DNA of 64,000 nucleotides from JAVBJN01 sp031546985 (GTDB lineage: Bacteria; Bacteroidota; Bacteroidia; Chitinophagales; Chitinophagaceae). The notes below the pieces were generated by a model. The model made no database searches and had not been told where the DNA came from. It was given only the letters and a program-made list of their open reading frames with translations. Shown here piece after piece: positions 17,552 to 26,888 of the stretch (positions within the stretch are counted from its first letter, which is position 1; the number at the start of each line of letters is the position of its first letter). The translations under genes and the position numbers were made by a program. The stretch spans positions 1 to 64,000 of the forward strand of contig JAVBJN010000064.1 of NCBI GenBank assembly GCA_031546985.1, in the 5' to 3' direction.

Positions 17552-18934
17552 ATGAGGGAAGAAATCGAAATGCTGATAAGCCGGGTAGAGCAGTTGATAG
17601 AACTGGAAGCCCGCGACGAACTGGTGGAGCTGATCAACGATCAGAATATTTCTGATGTGGCAGAGTTAATCAACGAGCTGCCCGATCATAAGAAATATGT
17701 ATTCAGTTGCCTGGAGATGCAAAGGGCCGTAGGCGTGTTCCGTATCCTGGAGTTTAACATCCAGGCCAATATTGTGAAACACTTGCCGCCTTCTAAAGTA
17801 GCGGAACTGATTAACGAACTGGCGCCGGATGACCGTACGGCCTTCCTGAGCGAAATGCCCAGTTCTGCTGTAAAGGAACTGATTAAACTCCTGGTTCCTG
17901 AAGAACGTAAAATTACCTTATCGCTGCTGGGCTACCCCGAAGACAGTATAGGCCGTATCATGACGCCCGACTACATTGATGTGGAGCCGGAATGGACGGT
18001 GAAACAGGTGATGGAATACATTCGCCATTATGGGCGAGATAGTGAGACCCTGGATGTGATTTATGTAACCGACCGTAAAGGACACCTGCTGGATGATATC
18101 CGGATAAGAGAGTTCCTGCTGGTAGATCCTTCTACGAAAGTGCAGGATCTGATGGACGAACGGGTAATATCGCTCAATGTAATGGATACGCAGAGCGATG
18201 TGGTAAACGTGTTTCAGAAAAACAACCGGGTGGCCTTGCCGGTGGTCGATGATAAAAACATCATGCTGGGTATCATTACCGTAGATGACGTACTGTGGCT
18301 GGCCGAAGAAGAAAGTACCGAAGACATTCAAAAGATAGGTGGTACCGAAGCATTTGACGAACCTTACCTGGATGTGCCGTTGTTTAAACTGTTTAAGAAG
18401 CGGGTAGGCTGGCTGGTCATTCTCTTCCTGGGTGAGATGCTTACGGCTTCGGCTATGAGCTATTTTGAAGGGGAGATCGAAAAAGCCGTTTTCCTGGCGT
18501 CCTTTATCCCGTTGATCATTTCTTCGGGTGGTAACAGTGGTTCGCAGGCATCAACGCTCATCATCCGGGCTATGGCGCTGGGCGAGGTTACGTTGCGGGA
18601 CTGGTGGAATGTACTGCGCCGTGAACTGTTATCGGGCCTAATGCTGGGCTCTGTATTGGGTGTGATAGGCTTTTTCCGGGTAGTTATCTGGAATACGCTG
18701 TTCCATTCTTATGGTGACCATACGGTATTGGTAGGGTTAACGATTGGCTGCTCTCTGTTAGGTATTGTGCTGTGGGGAACCATTTCCGGCTCCATGCTGC
18801 CCATCTTCCTGAAAAAACTGGGTGCCGATCCTGCAAGTTCATCCGCTCCGTTTGTAGCCACCCTGGTGGATGTAACCGGATTGGTTATTTACTTCAGCTT
18901 TGCATACATGTTCCTGAGTGGAATCTTGTTATAA
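17552..18934 (+). CDS. mgtE: Magnesium transporter MgtE
   Basis: A 460-residue homodimeric Mg2+ channel. It has the N-terminal superhelical MgtE domain (about residues 20-135; LAPDDRTAFLSEMP), two CBS domains (140-265) that sense cytosolic Mg2+, the plug helix and five membrane helices from about residue 288. The pore motif SGGNSGSQASTLIIRAMALG (near 327-346) is intact. It is alone in its transcription unit. No Mg2+-responsive M-box leader was recognised in the region upstream. Confidence 0.95.
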   Translation: MREEIEMLISRVEQLIELEARDELVELINDQNISDVAELINELPDHKKYVFSCLEMQRAVGVFRILEFNIQANIVKHLPPSKVAELINELAPDDRTAFLSEMPSSAVKELIKLLVPEERKITLSLLGYPEDSIGRIMTPDYIDVEPEWTVKQVMEYIRHYGRDSETLDVIYVTDRKGHLLDDIRIREFLLVDPSTKVQDLMDERVISLNVMDTQSDVVNVFQKNNRVALPVVDDKNIMLGIITVDDVLWLAEEESTEDIQKIGGTEAFDEPYLDVPLFKLFKKRVGWLVILFLGEMLTASAMSYFEGEIEKAVFLASFIPLIISSGGNSGSQASTLIIRAMALGEVTLRDWWNVLRRELLSGLMLGSVLGVIGFFRVVIWNTLFHSYGDHTVLVGLTIGCSLLGIVLWGTISGSMLPIFLKKLGADPASSSAPFVATLVDVTGLVIYFSFAYMFLSGILL

Positions 18935-19166
18935 ATAAAAGACCTGCCAGCGCCGGTTCCGTTACTGCGGAATGCGCAGCTCCTGTCAGGGCTGCCTTTG
19001 CATTAAGATCAATTGAAGTTGCCATAGTTGAATCTACAGTAGTACTGTTTTTCTGCAAAAAAAGTAACAAGGAGATTGGTCAGGGATCTGAATATTTATG
19101 TTTTTGAAGCAAGCTGGTTGATATTCGAAGTTTTCCGGAAATCCGGCACATAAACATACTGTAAAG

Positions 19167-19203
19167 AAAAAGCCAGATAGCTATAAACTATCTGGCTTTT
19201 TTC
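19167..19203. terminator. Terminator downstream of rlpA
   Basis: GCCAGATAG at 19172..19180 pairs with CTATCTGGC at 19188..19196, flanked by an A-run and a T-run. It overlaps the last codons of the minus-strand rlpA-type gene and can act in both directions. Confidence 0.75.
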
Positions 19204-19649
19204 GTGCCTTTTAAAGCAGCTTCTTCTTTTTTGTGGTTAGGCGTAATGTATTTCATCTGCGCTTCAATCCACTCCTTGCCTTCCTCTTTCGGAATCACTT
19301 CGAGCCGGACTTTGGTTACGCCCTTGCTCATCAGTCCAAGCTGTTTGGCAGCTCTCCGGGTAAGGTCTACAATGCGTTTATTGCTCTGGTGCAGTTTGTC
19401 GTTTATTCGAACCACCACCCATTTACCAGTACGTGTGTTGGTTACTTTTACATAGGTGCCGAATTTGAGCCGGTTGTGGGCTGCAGTGTACCCGTTGTTG
19501 GTAAACTTTTCGCCGTTGGCTGTTTTGCGGCCTTCGAACTTGGTTGAATAGTAACTCGCAACACCTGTCTGCTTAAAAGTATTTTGCTGGGCGCTCACAT
19601 GGAGGCAACCCAGCAAAATCATACAAATAGATATTAGTAGTTTGTGCAT
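19188..19649 (-). CDS. RlpA-like double-psi beta-barrel protein
   Basis: A 153-residue secreted protein: signal peptide (residues 1-20, ending HVSA), then a DPBB domain with GVASYYSTKFEGRKTANGE (29-47), TAAHNRLKFGTYVKVTN and VVVRINDKLH, and a basic tail. RlpA proteins in Pseudomonas cut peptidoglycan strands lacking stem peptides at septa; this one lacks the SPOR domain. The usual NDRGP block is replaced by NDKLH, keeping the catalytic-type Asp but changing its neighbours, so activity is uncertain. The stop overlaps the terminator hairpin. Confidence 0.88.
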   Translation of the reverse strand: MHKLLISICMILLGCLHVSAQQNTFKQTGVASYYSTKFEGRKTANGEKFTNNGYTAAHNRLKFGTYVKVTNTRTGKWVVVRINDKLHQSNKRIVDLTRRAAKQLGLMSKGVTKVRLEVIPKEEGKEWIEAQMKYITPNHKKEEAALKGTKKAR

Positions 19650-19690
19650 AAGTTAGTCTGTTTAGCTAACATCGTGCCACAACAACCGGA

Positions 19691-21472
19691 TTAATCTTCA
19701 GAACGGCCTCTTTTGTAAGAAGGTTTGCGATCTCCGCCGCCGAAACGACTGCCGCCACCGCCACTGTTACTGTCTCTTCTTCTGAAGCCTCCGCTGTCGC
19801 CGCCACGGTCTCTTCCACCGCCACCAAAACGACTTCCGCCACCGCCGCCACCGCGGGGACTATCGCTCAGTTTGCGTTCTGCAACATCTACACGTAATTT
19901 ACGACCTTTCATCTTCTTGTCCTTGATTCCTTCAAAAATGATAGGAACACAAGCTTTGTCTACTTCGAAGAAAGTAAAGGTTTCGCGCAGCACGATCTTA
20001 CCAATCAGGTCAGAGCCTACTTCGGTCATTTCGTGAATAAACTGCAGGAATCCGCCTTTGTCCACACCGTCGGTAGTACCTACGTTGATGAACAGGGTTT
20101 CTGAAGTGTCGGAACGTTTGTTACCTGCACCGGCGCCAGCATTGCTGTATACGTTGAGGTCTTCAGCGTCTTTATAGGATTCAAAGAAACGGTCGAACTC
20201 AAGCGCGGCCATTTTTTTGATCAGTTCTTCTTTGCTGATGTCTGCAAATTTCTCCTGCAGGGTTGGCAGATAGGTTTCAAACTCTTCATGATCCGCCTGC
20301 ACATTCAGCAGTTTGTCGGTGAAGTGGAAGAATTGTTTTCTGCATACTTCGCTACCGGAAGGAATATCCATGCGGCTGAACTTCGCTTTAGCGATACGCT
20401 CAATGGTACGGATTTTAGATACTTCGCGGGTGTGCAGCAGGGAGATACAGATACCGGAACGGCCTGCACGTGCAGTACGGCCACTACGGTGGGTATATAC
20501 TTCCGGATCATCCGGCAGTTCGTAGTTGATAACGTGGGTAATGTCTTTTACGTCAATACCACGTGCAGCCACGTCTGTAGCGATCAGGAGTTGCAGTGAA
20601 CGGTTACGGAAACGCTCCATTACCTTATCACGTTGTGCCTGGGTCAGGTCACCGTGCAGGGCATCGGAGTTGTAACCTTCTTTGATCAGTTTTTCTGCGA
20701 TATCCTGGGCATCCAGTTTGGTACGGGTAAATACCAGACCATAGATTTCGGGGTTGAAATCGAGGATACGTTTCAGGGTAGAAAAACGCTGGTTAGCGTG
20801 TGTTACGAAATACTGGTGATCAATATTCGTGTTCGTTGTATTAGCAGGCGCTACAGAAATTTCTGCAGGGTTGTTCATAAAACGCTTGCTGATGTTACGT
20901 ACTTCCGGAGACATGGTTGCAGAGAACAACCAGATGGATTTACGGTTAGGTGTGTTTTTCAGGATGAAATCGATATCATCGCGGAAACCCATGTTCAGCA
21001 TTTCATCGGCCTCATCGAGAACGATGTACTGAACTTTTTCCAGGTCGATAGCTTTACGCTCGATCAGATCGATCAAACGGCCTGGAGTGGCAGCTACCAC
21101 GTTGGCACCTTGTTTCAAAGAACGGATTTGCGCACCGATGAAAGTACCGCCATAAACAGGCACTACTTTAATACCTTTAACACCGCTGGAAAATTTTTCG
21201 AGATCTAATGAAATCTGGAGACACAACTCACGGGTAGGACTCAGAATCAGGGCCTGTACATCGCGAATATTGATATCAACGTGTTGAATCAATGGTAAAC
21301 CGAAAGCTGCTGTTTTACCAGTACCGGTCTGGGCCAAACCCACGAAATCGGTGGTTTGCTCCAACAATACCGGGATGGCTTTTTGTTGTATAGGGGTTGG
21401 TTCTGTAAATCCAAGTTTGGTGATAGACTCAACGATTTGTTCTTGTAAGCCTAACTGCTGAAATGCATTCAT
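19691..21472 (-). CDS. DEAD-box RNA helicase with DbpA-like RNA-binding domain
   Basis: A 593-residue ATP-dependent RNA helicase of the CsdA/DeaD group, acting in ribosome assembly and mRNA unwinding. Ordered motifs: Q motif (GFTEPTPIQ), AQTGTGKT, PTREL, TPGRLID, VLDEADEM, SATMS, ARGID and HRSGRTARAG. A DbpA-type RNA-binding domain follows at about 460-535 (LFINVGTTDGVDKGGFL), then a Gly/Arg-rich RGG tail (SPRGGGGGG, FGGGGRDRGG) with phase-separating character. The gene has an apparent 240-base leader from a promoter at 21722..21751, typical of autoregulated or cold-responsive genes. Confidence 0.95.
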   Translation of the reverse strand: MNAFQQLGLQEQIVESITKLGFTEPTPIQQKAIPVLLEQTTDFVGLAQTGTGKTAAFGLPLIQHVDINIRDVQALILSPTRELCLQISLDLEKFSSGVKGIKVVPVYGGTFIGAQIRSLKQGANVVAATPGRLIDLIERKAIDLEKVQYIVLDEADEMLNMGFRDDIDFILKNTPNRKSIWLFSATMSPEVRNISKRFMNNPAEISVAPANTTNTNIDHQYFVTHANQRFSTLKRILDFNPEIYGLVFTRTKLDAQDIAEKLIKEGYNSDALHGDLTQAQRDKVMERFRNRSLQLLIATDVAARGIDVKDITHVINYELPDDPEVYTHRSGRTARAGRSGICISLLHTREVSKIRTIERIAKAKFSRMDIPSGSEVCRKQFFHFTDKLLNVQADHEEFETYLPTLQEKFADISKEELIKKMAALEFDRFFESYKDAEDLNVYSNAGAGAGNKRSDTSETLFINVGTTDGVDKGGFLQFIHEMTEVGSDLIGKIVLRETFTFFEVDKACVPIIFEGIKDKKMKGRKLRVDVAERKLSDSPRGGGGGGSRFGGGGRDRGGDSGGFRRRDSNSGGGGSRFGGGDRKPSYKRGRSED

Positions 21473-21810
21473 ACTGTAGAATGATGTTATTGAAAAAATG
21501 AATATGTATACGAATATACCGCAGCATTAACGGGGCCCGTAATGAGCTATCATTAATGTGTAATGTGAAGGTTAGAATACGACGGAAATACCTTGTTTAC
21601 TTTTCCAGTGCGCTGAAATTCGCTTCAGCAGCCAACCCTTACCGTTGCGGTAATTAAAGTAACATGTATCCATCCGCCAGAAATACTTTTAAGAGGAGAA
21701 TGCGAATTATGTTACCGGGCGCAAAGGTAATGATAATATCCGGGTTATAAAGAATTTTTTTTATAACAATGCCAGATTTATCCAAATTAGGGGAGAAGAT
21801 AGGGGCTGTA
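21473..21810. other. 338-base intergenic region: helicase leader
   Basis: Most of this stretch is the presumed 5' leader of the minus-strand helicase gene (transcript start near 21715). It contains a small hairpin, GCTGAA at 21612..21617 with TTCAGC at 21624..21629, and no open frame of note. The last 80 bases hold the promoter and the 3' flank of murB. Confidence 0.5.
21722..21751 (-). promoter_or_regulatory. Promoter of the DEAD-box helicase gene
   Basis: On the minus strand TACCTTTG (plus 21722..21729) fits the -7 consensus, and TTTA (21748..21751) lies 18 bases upstream. It is about 250 bases from the start codon. Confidence 0.5.
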
Positions 21811-22827
21811 CTATATAATATTAACCTCCCGCTCGAGTATTACACCAAACTTTTGCTGTACGCTATCTAATATATCGGAGGACAGGGCATAGATCTCAGA
21901 TCCTGTAGCCTGGCCATGATTGACCAGCACCAACGCCTGCTTATCATGCACGCCGGCTTCGCCTTTGCGGAATCCCTTCCAGCCGCATTGCTCAATTAAC
22001 CAGCCAGCCGCCAGTTTATAATTGCCATTGGCCAGCGCATAGGCAGAGATAGTGGGGAATGCCGATTTAAGGATCTGGTATTGTGTAGGGGGCACTTCGG
22101 GGTTTTTGAAGAAACTGCCTGCATTGCCAATAACTGTGGGATCGGGCAGTTTGGACGTACGGATATTAATTACCGCCTGGCTTATGGCCTGTATGCTCAG
22201 GTCTTTAACACCCATGCGCTCCAGCTCTTGCTCAATAGCGCCATAAGTAGTATTGAAGGAGGGTTTTTTATGAAGGCGGTAAGTGACAGAGGTAATAATA
22301 TATTGGTTTTTGAGCGTTCTTTTAAACACACTCTCGCGGTAGCCAAAAGCACAGTCTGCGGCAGAGAAAGTAACCATGCTGCGATCGGCAATGCACATGG
22401 CTTCCAGCTCGTGAAAAACATCTTTGATCTCTACGCCGTAAGCGCCTATGTTTTGCATAGGGCTGGCACCTACCAGGCCGGGTATGAGGCTCAGGTTCTC
22501 CAGTCCGCCATAGCCACGGCCAATGCACCATTGCACAAACGGATGCCAGGGCTCACCCGCCATTGCTTTTACATACACATGATTATCGCCCTCGGCAATT
22601 ACGGTAATGCCTTTGAGCTCATTGCGCAGCACCAGGCCATTCCAGTTTTGGGTAAATAATATATTGCTGCCGCCACCCAGCACCAGCAAAGGTACCTGTG
22701 TAAAATTCTTATCGCTCAGGATCTGCTGTATCTCACTCACTTCGGTACAATGAGCCAGCCATGCGGCCTGGGCATCAATACCAAACGTATTAAAGTGTTT
22801 TAACGGCTGGTTAGCGGTAACGGTCAT
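21811..22827 (-). CDS. murB: UDP-N-acetylenolpyruvoylglucosamine reductase MurB
   Basis: FAD enzyme reducing UDP-GlcNAc-enolpyruvate to UDP-MurNAc with NADPH, the second committed step of peptidoglycan synthesis in the cytoplasm. FAD-binding motifs are LVLGGGSNILFT (near residues 49-60) and LIPGLVGASPMQNIGAYG (near 113-130); the catalytic Ser lies in GNAGSFFKNP (near 240). The 338-residue length and the extra segment between these motifs fit the type I (E. coli) class. It starts 37 bases from a divergent oxidoreductase gene, so the two promoters must overlap. Confidence 0.95.
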   Translation of the reverse strand: MTVTANQPLKHFNTFGIDAQAAWLAHCTEVSEIQQILSDKNFTQVPLLVLGGGSNILFTQNWNGLVLRNELKGITVIAEGDNHVYVKAMAGEPWHPFVQWCIGRGYGGLENLSLIPGLVGASPMQNIGAYGVEIKDVFHELEAMCIADRSMVTFSAADCAFGYRESVFKRTLKNQYIITSVTYRLHKKPSFNTTYGAIEQELERMGVKDLSIQAISQAVINIRTSKLPDPTVIGNAGSFFKNPEVPPTQYQILKSAFPTISAYALANGNYKLAAGWLIEQCGWKGFRKGEAGVHDKQALVLVNHGQATGSEIYALSSDILDSVQQKFGVILEREVNII

Positions 22828-22864
22828 TATTTACTGTAATTTGCTGCTAATATACTCAACATTT

Positions 22865-23509
22865 ATGCGTACAGCTATCGTTATCGGAGCCACCGGACTG
22901 GTAGGTGGCGAATTGGTAAAGCAATTGCTCAACACGCCTGCATTTACGCATGTAAAGGTGCTGGTGCGCAAAGACTTTTCGATACAACATCCGAGGCTGG
23001 AGGTGATACCCGTAGATTTTGATAACGAACTGCAATTGCACGAAGCCGTAAAAGGCGATGATTTGTTTATCGCCATTGGCACCACACGCGCCAAAACGCC
23101 CGATATGGCTCAATACCGCGCTATTGATTATGGCATTCCGGTGCATGTAGCTACGGTGGGTATGGCCAATGAGGTAAAGCGTATTTATTTTGTATCTGCA
23201 TTAGGAGCCAACCCCGGTGCCAGTAATTTTTACCTGAAACTGAAAGGCGAAACCGAAGCCGCATTGCACGAGCTGCACCCCGATCAATTGGTGATTGTGC
23301 GGCCCTCTCTTTTGCTGGGCAATCGTAAAGAGCACCGCACCGGCGAAAAAATAGCCAAAGTAGTAATGGCCGCTTTCGGTTGGTTAATGGCCGGACCACT
23401 TAAAAAATATAAGGCTGTAGAAAGTACTGCCGTTGCTGCTGCTATGATTCGCGAAGCGCTGAACCCTACGCCGGGGGTAACCGTATTGGAAAATAATGAG
23501 CTGGTGTGA
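22865..23509 (+). CDS. NAD(P)H-binding atypical short-chain reductase
   Basis: A 214-residue Rossmann protein with the nucleotide site GATGLVGGELVKQLL (residues 8-22) and the later segments IAIGTTRAK and YFVSALGANPGASNFYLKLKG (broken here into two parts in the fold), as in the HTATIP2/YbjT-like atypical SDR group. These proteins bind NAD(P)H and some act as redox sensors; the substrate is unknown. The Met at 22865 is taken because the beta-alpha-beta fold begins immediately; eight upstream codons are open but overlap the murB promoter region. Divergent from murB. Confidence 0.85.
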   Translation: MRTAIVIGATGLVGGELVKQLLNTPAFTHVKVLVRKDFSIQHPRLEVIPVDFDNELQLHEAVKGDDLFIAIGTTRAKTPDMAQYRAIDYGIPVHVATVGMANEVKRIYFVSALGANPGASNFYLKLKGETEAALHELHPDQLVIVRPSLLLGNRKEHRTGEKIAKVVMAAFGWLMAGPLKKYKAVESTAVAAAMIREALNPTPGVTVLENNELV

Positions 23510-23586
23510 TAAACCTGGCGCTGCTATGTGTTGGTAGTGAGTTGGTTGTGCATAATAGCGGATGAAAACCGTTTATGCGCATGGTT

Positions 23587-23619
23587 TTTGCAACAAATTA
23601 AAGTAGAACCTTATTTTTG
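23587..23619 (+). promoter_or_regulatory. Promoter of the lipoprotein gene at 23648
   Basis: TTTG at 23587..23590, 21 bases, TATTTTTG at 23612..23619. The context CCTTATTTTTGTAGC is repeated exactly in the RND operon promoter (42138..42152, minus strand). Confidence 0.65.
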
Positions 23620-23647
23620 TAGCGAATCGTACTAGAACCACCAGAAG

Positions 23648-24175
23648 ATGAAAAAAATGCTGATATGGGTAGCCGGAGCTGTGATGGCTTTTGCTTCCTG
23701 CAATAAAGAAAAAACCACCGTTACGTTTTTTGCCCGCGATAAAACAGATGTAACCATTCCTGCTACTGTGGCAATCGATGTACCATTCTTATTCCAGTCC
23801 CCCGATTATAACCTTGCCGAGCTGCTGGCGCTGAACAGCAACAACACATCGCCCGACCGGGTTAAGAGCGTGATAGGAGATGCCATTACTGTTTCTGTTT
23901 TAGACACTACCCGCAACCTCGATTTTCTGAAACACGCCACCATTTATGTGTACAACGATTCTATTGGCGAAACCAAACTGGCCGATAAACTTGATGTGCC
24001 TACCGGTGTGACCAGTGTAGACCTGGATGTAAATAAAGTAGAACTGGTGCAATATGTGCACTCCTCCAGACCGCTGGCATTTAAGCTGCAGGCCGGTATG
24101 CGCAACAGTATTAACCAGCAGATAGATGTGCGCATCAGTTACCGGTTTAAGGTAAAGGCTTTGTTGTTTAAATAA
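23648..24175 (+). CDS. Putative lipoprotein of unknown function
   Basis: A 175-residue exported protein. The N-terminus MKKMLIWVAGAVMAFASCNKE carries a lipobox (AFASC) with Cys18, so a lipid anchor is likely. The mature part is beta-rich, with alternating strands such as TVTFFARDKTDVTIPATVAI and a C-terminal DVRISYRFKVKALLFK. No family was recognised. A consensus promoter lies upstream, and an 8-bp short-period array begins three bases after the stop codon. Confidence 0.7.
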   Translation: MKKMLIWVAGAVMAFASCNKEKTTVTFFARDKTDVTIPATVAIDVPFLFQSPDYNLAELLALNSNNTSPDRVKSVIGDAITVSVLDTTRNLDFLKHATIYVYNDSIGETKLADKLDVPTGVTSVDLDVNKVELVQYVHSSRPLAFKLQAGMRNSINQQIDVRISYRFKVKALLFK

Positions 24176-24178
24176 GGG

Positions 24179-24282
24179 AATGTGCTAATTGGGAAATGTA
24201 TCAATGTGATAATGTGCCAATGTGGAAATGAAGCAATGTGAAAATGAGCTAATGAGCCAATGCGGAAATGGATTAATGTATT
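24179..24282 (+). repeat. 8-bp short-period array, AATGnnnn x 13
   Basis: Thirteen consecutive octamers each begin with AATG (one AATT) followed by four variable bases: TGCT, TATC, TGAT, TGCC, TGGA, AAGC, TGAA, AGCT, AGCC, CGGA, GATT and others. The period never slips over 104 bases. Three more AAT-octamers occur at 24363..24386. The array starts directly after the lipoprotein stop and carries many TAA and TGA triplets. Confidence 0.8.
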
Positions 24283-24401
24283 AGTGTTCGCCGTGGAGAT
24301 TAACTAATGCAAAAATGTGCTGGTTGAGTCTTGCATTTGACGGTACAGACGCTGCCGAAAGCAATATGCAAATGCACTAATCCGCAATCCGCCAATCCAA
24401 A

Positions 24402-26849
24402 TCAATAAGGATCTACATCCGGCACAATATATACCTGGCGGAAGTCCTTTTGTGCAGTAAGGTAAAGTATACAATCGCTGATGTGCTGCTTTACCTGCTG
24501 CAGGGTTTTAGGATCTTTGGCTGTTTTAATCAGCAATTCCTGCATATAGTAGTTTCTTACTTTGGCTACCAGTGGTGGTGTAGGGCCACTGAGTGCAGCG
24601 CCTTGCACGTTCTCCAGCAGTTTGCGCAATTCTCCCGCCGCACGCAGCACGAGGTTTTCGTTTTTATGCCGCAGCGTTATTTTAATGAGGCGGAAAAAAG
24701 GAGGGTAATAAAACTCCTTGCGGTGCGGCAGCTCCAGTTGCACCATATCGGTATAGTTGTGCTCCAGCACCATGCCCAGTATGGGGTGCTGCGCATTAAG
24801 CGCCTGTATCACCACTTTGCCTTTGCCATCTTTACGACCGGCACGGCCTGCCACCTGCTCCATGAGTTGAAACCCTCTTTCATTAACCCTGAAATCGGGA
24901 AACGAAAGAATATTATCGGCACTCATAATGCCTACCAGGTTTACATGTTCAAAGTCCAGCCCTTTTACCACCATTTGGGTACCCACCAGGATGTCTACCT
25001 GGCGTTTTTCCAATTTGTGAATAAGCTGGTTGTGCCCGTCTTTACTGCGAATGCTATCTACATCCATACGGGCTATACGAGCCTGTGGAAAGATCTGGTG
25101 CAGTTCGTCTTCAATCTTTTCGGTACCAAAGCTTTTGTTGGTCAGCTGGTTGCTGCCGCAGGCGCCGCATTTGTGAATAACCGGCGTTTTGGTGCCGCAG
25201 TAGTGGCAATGTAGTTTGTCGCTCAGTTTATGGTAGGTAAGCGATACATCGCAGTGCTTGCAATGGGGTATCCAACCGCAGGTTTTGCATTGCAGGTAAG
25301 GAGAGTAGCCTCGCCTGTTCTGAAACAGGATCACCTGCTTGTGCTGCGCCAGGCTGTTGCGGATCTCCTGCACCAGTACCGAAGAAAACAGGCCACTGTT
25401 GGCCTTGTTAAAGTACTGGTCTTTCATATCCACAATCTGCATGGCAGGCATGTGCACATCGCCAAAGCGTTGGGTAAGCGGCACGTAGCCATATTTTTTC
25501 TCGCAGGCATTGTTCCAGCTTTCCAGTGAGGGCGTAGCGGAACCGAGTAAAACTTTGGCCTTGTTTACACTGCCAAAAAATACAGCGGCATCGCGCGCAT
25601 GGTAGCGTGGCGCTGGGTCTTGCTGCTTGTAGGAGCTATCATGTTCCTCATCGGCAATGATAAGCCCCAGCTCTTTAAACGGCAGGAACAGCGCCGAGCG
25701 TACGCCCAATACCACCCGGTACTTACCATCTTTTATTTTGTTCCAGATCTCTACCCGCTCGTTGTTGCTGAATTTGGAATGGTAAATACCAATCGCTTCG
25801 CCAAAATGGGCTTGCAGCCTGCGTATGATCTGGGCGGTTAATGCAATTTCGGGCAGCAGGTACAGCACCTGTTTGCCTTGGGCAATGCATTCCTCAATCA
25901 TGCGAATGTAGATCTGCGTTTTACCACTACTGGTAACCCCGTGCAGCAATACCACCTGGTGTTGCTGAAATTGCGTTTGAATACCGTCCAGCGCTTTTTG
26001 CTGGGCATCGCTCAGATCAAATCGGGTGATGGTACCCGGCAGTTTAGCCACCACACGGTCTACCGATTTTTTTTCAGAGATCAGAATGTTGCGGTCTACC
26101 AATCCCTTGAGGTGACCGGGGTTGGCTGCGGATTTTAGCAGCAGTTCTTTTTGCGCCACAATGCCCTCGGTTTTATCGAGGTGCATAAAGGCCATGAGCA
26201 ACGACAATTGCTTGGGCGCGCGCGAAAGCTGGTTAAAGAGATCGTTTAGTTTGGCTTCGTCTTCAAATTCGGGATTCAGATGGATATAGGTTTCCATCTT
26301 GGGCGAATAAGCATCCTGCAGGGTTTCGGTAATTACAGCAATGCCGCTTTCTACCAGTTTGCGCAGAATGGCGTGCGGGTTTTTCTTTTCGGTGATCATC
26401 CGCACTTCTTCCAGGTTTAGCTCCTGGCGTATAGAAAGCGCCTCGGCCACCATATAAGAAGCATCGTCGAGACCCGAAAAATCGTTCTCGCACTCCGGAT
26501 TGTATAGAATAGAGGTTTCGCTGTTGCCTTTCAGGTGCGCGGGCAAAGCCACATTCATCACCTCACCTTCGGCGCACATGTAATATTGCGCCAGCCATTG
26601 CCAGAAACGGATCTGCGGGGTGTAAATGATAGGGTCCTGGTCTATCACACTCAGAATGTTTTTGGTGGTGTAGGCCTCCGGTGCATTGGTATGCAGGGCT
26701 TTTACCACACCGGCGTATTTCTTACGTGCCCCAAATTGCACTTCTACCCGGCAACCGGGCACCAGGCCGGCCTGCAGGTCTTCGGGTATGCTATAAGTGT
26801 AGGTTCTGGGTAGCGCCAGGGGCAGTATTACGTCGGCAAACAGCTTCAT
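24402..26849 (-). CDS. priA: Primosomal replication helicase PriA
   Basis: An 815-residue superfamily 2 helicase that reloads the replisome at stalled forks. It has the N-terminal DNA-binding domain (1-110), Walker A GVTSSGKTQIY (near residue 300), the DEAH-type box IADEEHDSSYKQ, and eight Cys in two zinc clusters (CKTCGWIPHCKHC, CHYCG and CGACG, near 520-570) inserted in the helicase core. Motif QVAGRAGRKDGKG is present near 660. Slightly longer than E. coli PriA, as usual in Bacteroidota. It is separated from the acyltransferase gene upstream on another unit by about 40 bases. Confidence 0.96.
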   Translation of the reverse strand: MKLFADVILPLALPRTYTYSIPEDLQAGLVPGCRVEVQFGARKKYAGVVKALHTNAPEAYTTKNILSVIDQDPIIYTPQIRFWQWLAQYYMCAEGEVMNVALPAHLKGNSETSILYNPECENDFSGLDDASYMVAEALSIRQELNLEEVRMITEKKNPHAILRKLVESGIAVITETLQDAYSPKMETYIHLNPEFEDEAKLNDLFNQLSRAPKQLSLLMAFMHLDKTEGIVAQKELLLKSAANPGHLKGLVDRNILISEKKSVDRVVAKLPGTITRFDLSDAQQKALDGIQTQFQQHQVVLLHGVTSSGKTQIYIRMIEECIAQGKQVLYLLPEIALTAQIIRRLQAHFGEAIGIYHSKFSNNERVEIWNKIKDGKYRVVLGVRSALFLPFKELGLIIADEEHDSSYKQQDPAPRYHARDAAVFFGSVNKAKVLLGSATPSLESWNNACEKKYGYVPLTQRFGDVHMPAMQIVDMKDQYFNKANSGLFSSVLVQEIRNSLAQHKQVILFQNRRGYSPYLQCKTCGWIPHCKHCDVSLTYHKLSDKLHCHYCGTKTPVIHKCGACGSNQLTNKSFGTEKIEDELHQIFPQARIARMDVDSIRSKDGHNQLIHKLEKRQVDILVGTQMVVKGLDFEHVNLVGIMSADNILSFPDFRVNERGFQLMEQVAGRAGRKDGKGKVVIQALNAQHPILGMVLEHNYTDMVQLELPHRKEFYYPPFFRLIKITLRHKNENLVLRAAGELRKLLENVQGAALSGPTPPLVAKVRNYYMQELLIKTAKDPKTLQQVKQHISDCILYLTAQKDFRQVYIVPDVDPY

Positions 26850-26888
26850 GCGCTGTAAAGATAGCGGCTAAATGTATAAACACGAAAA

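Noticed and set aside
24179..24282. Coding microsatellite
   Set aside because: An 8-bp period breaks every frame, and stops are frequent; not a coding array.
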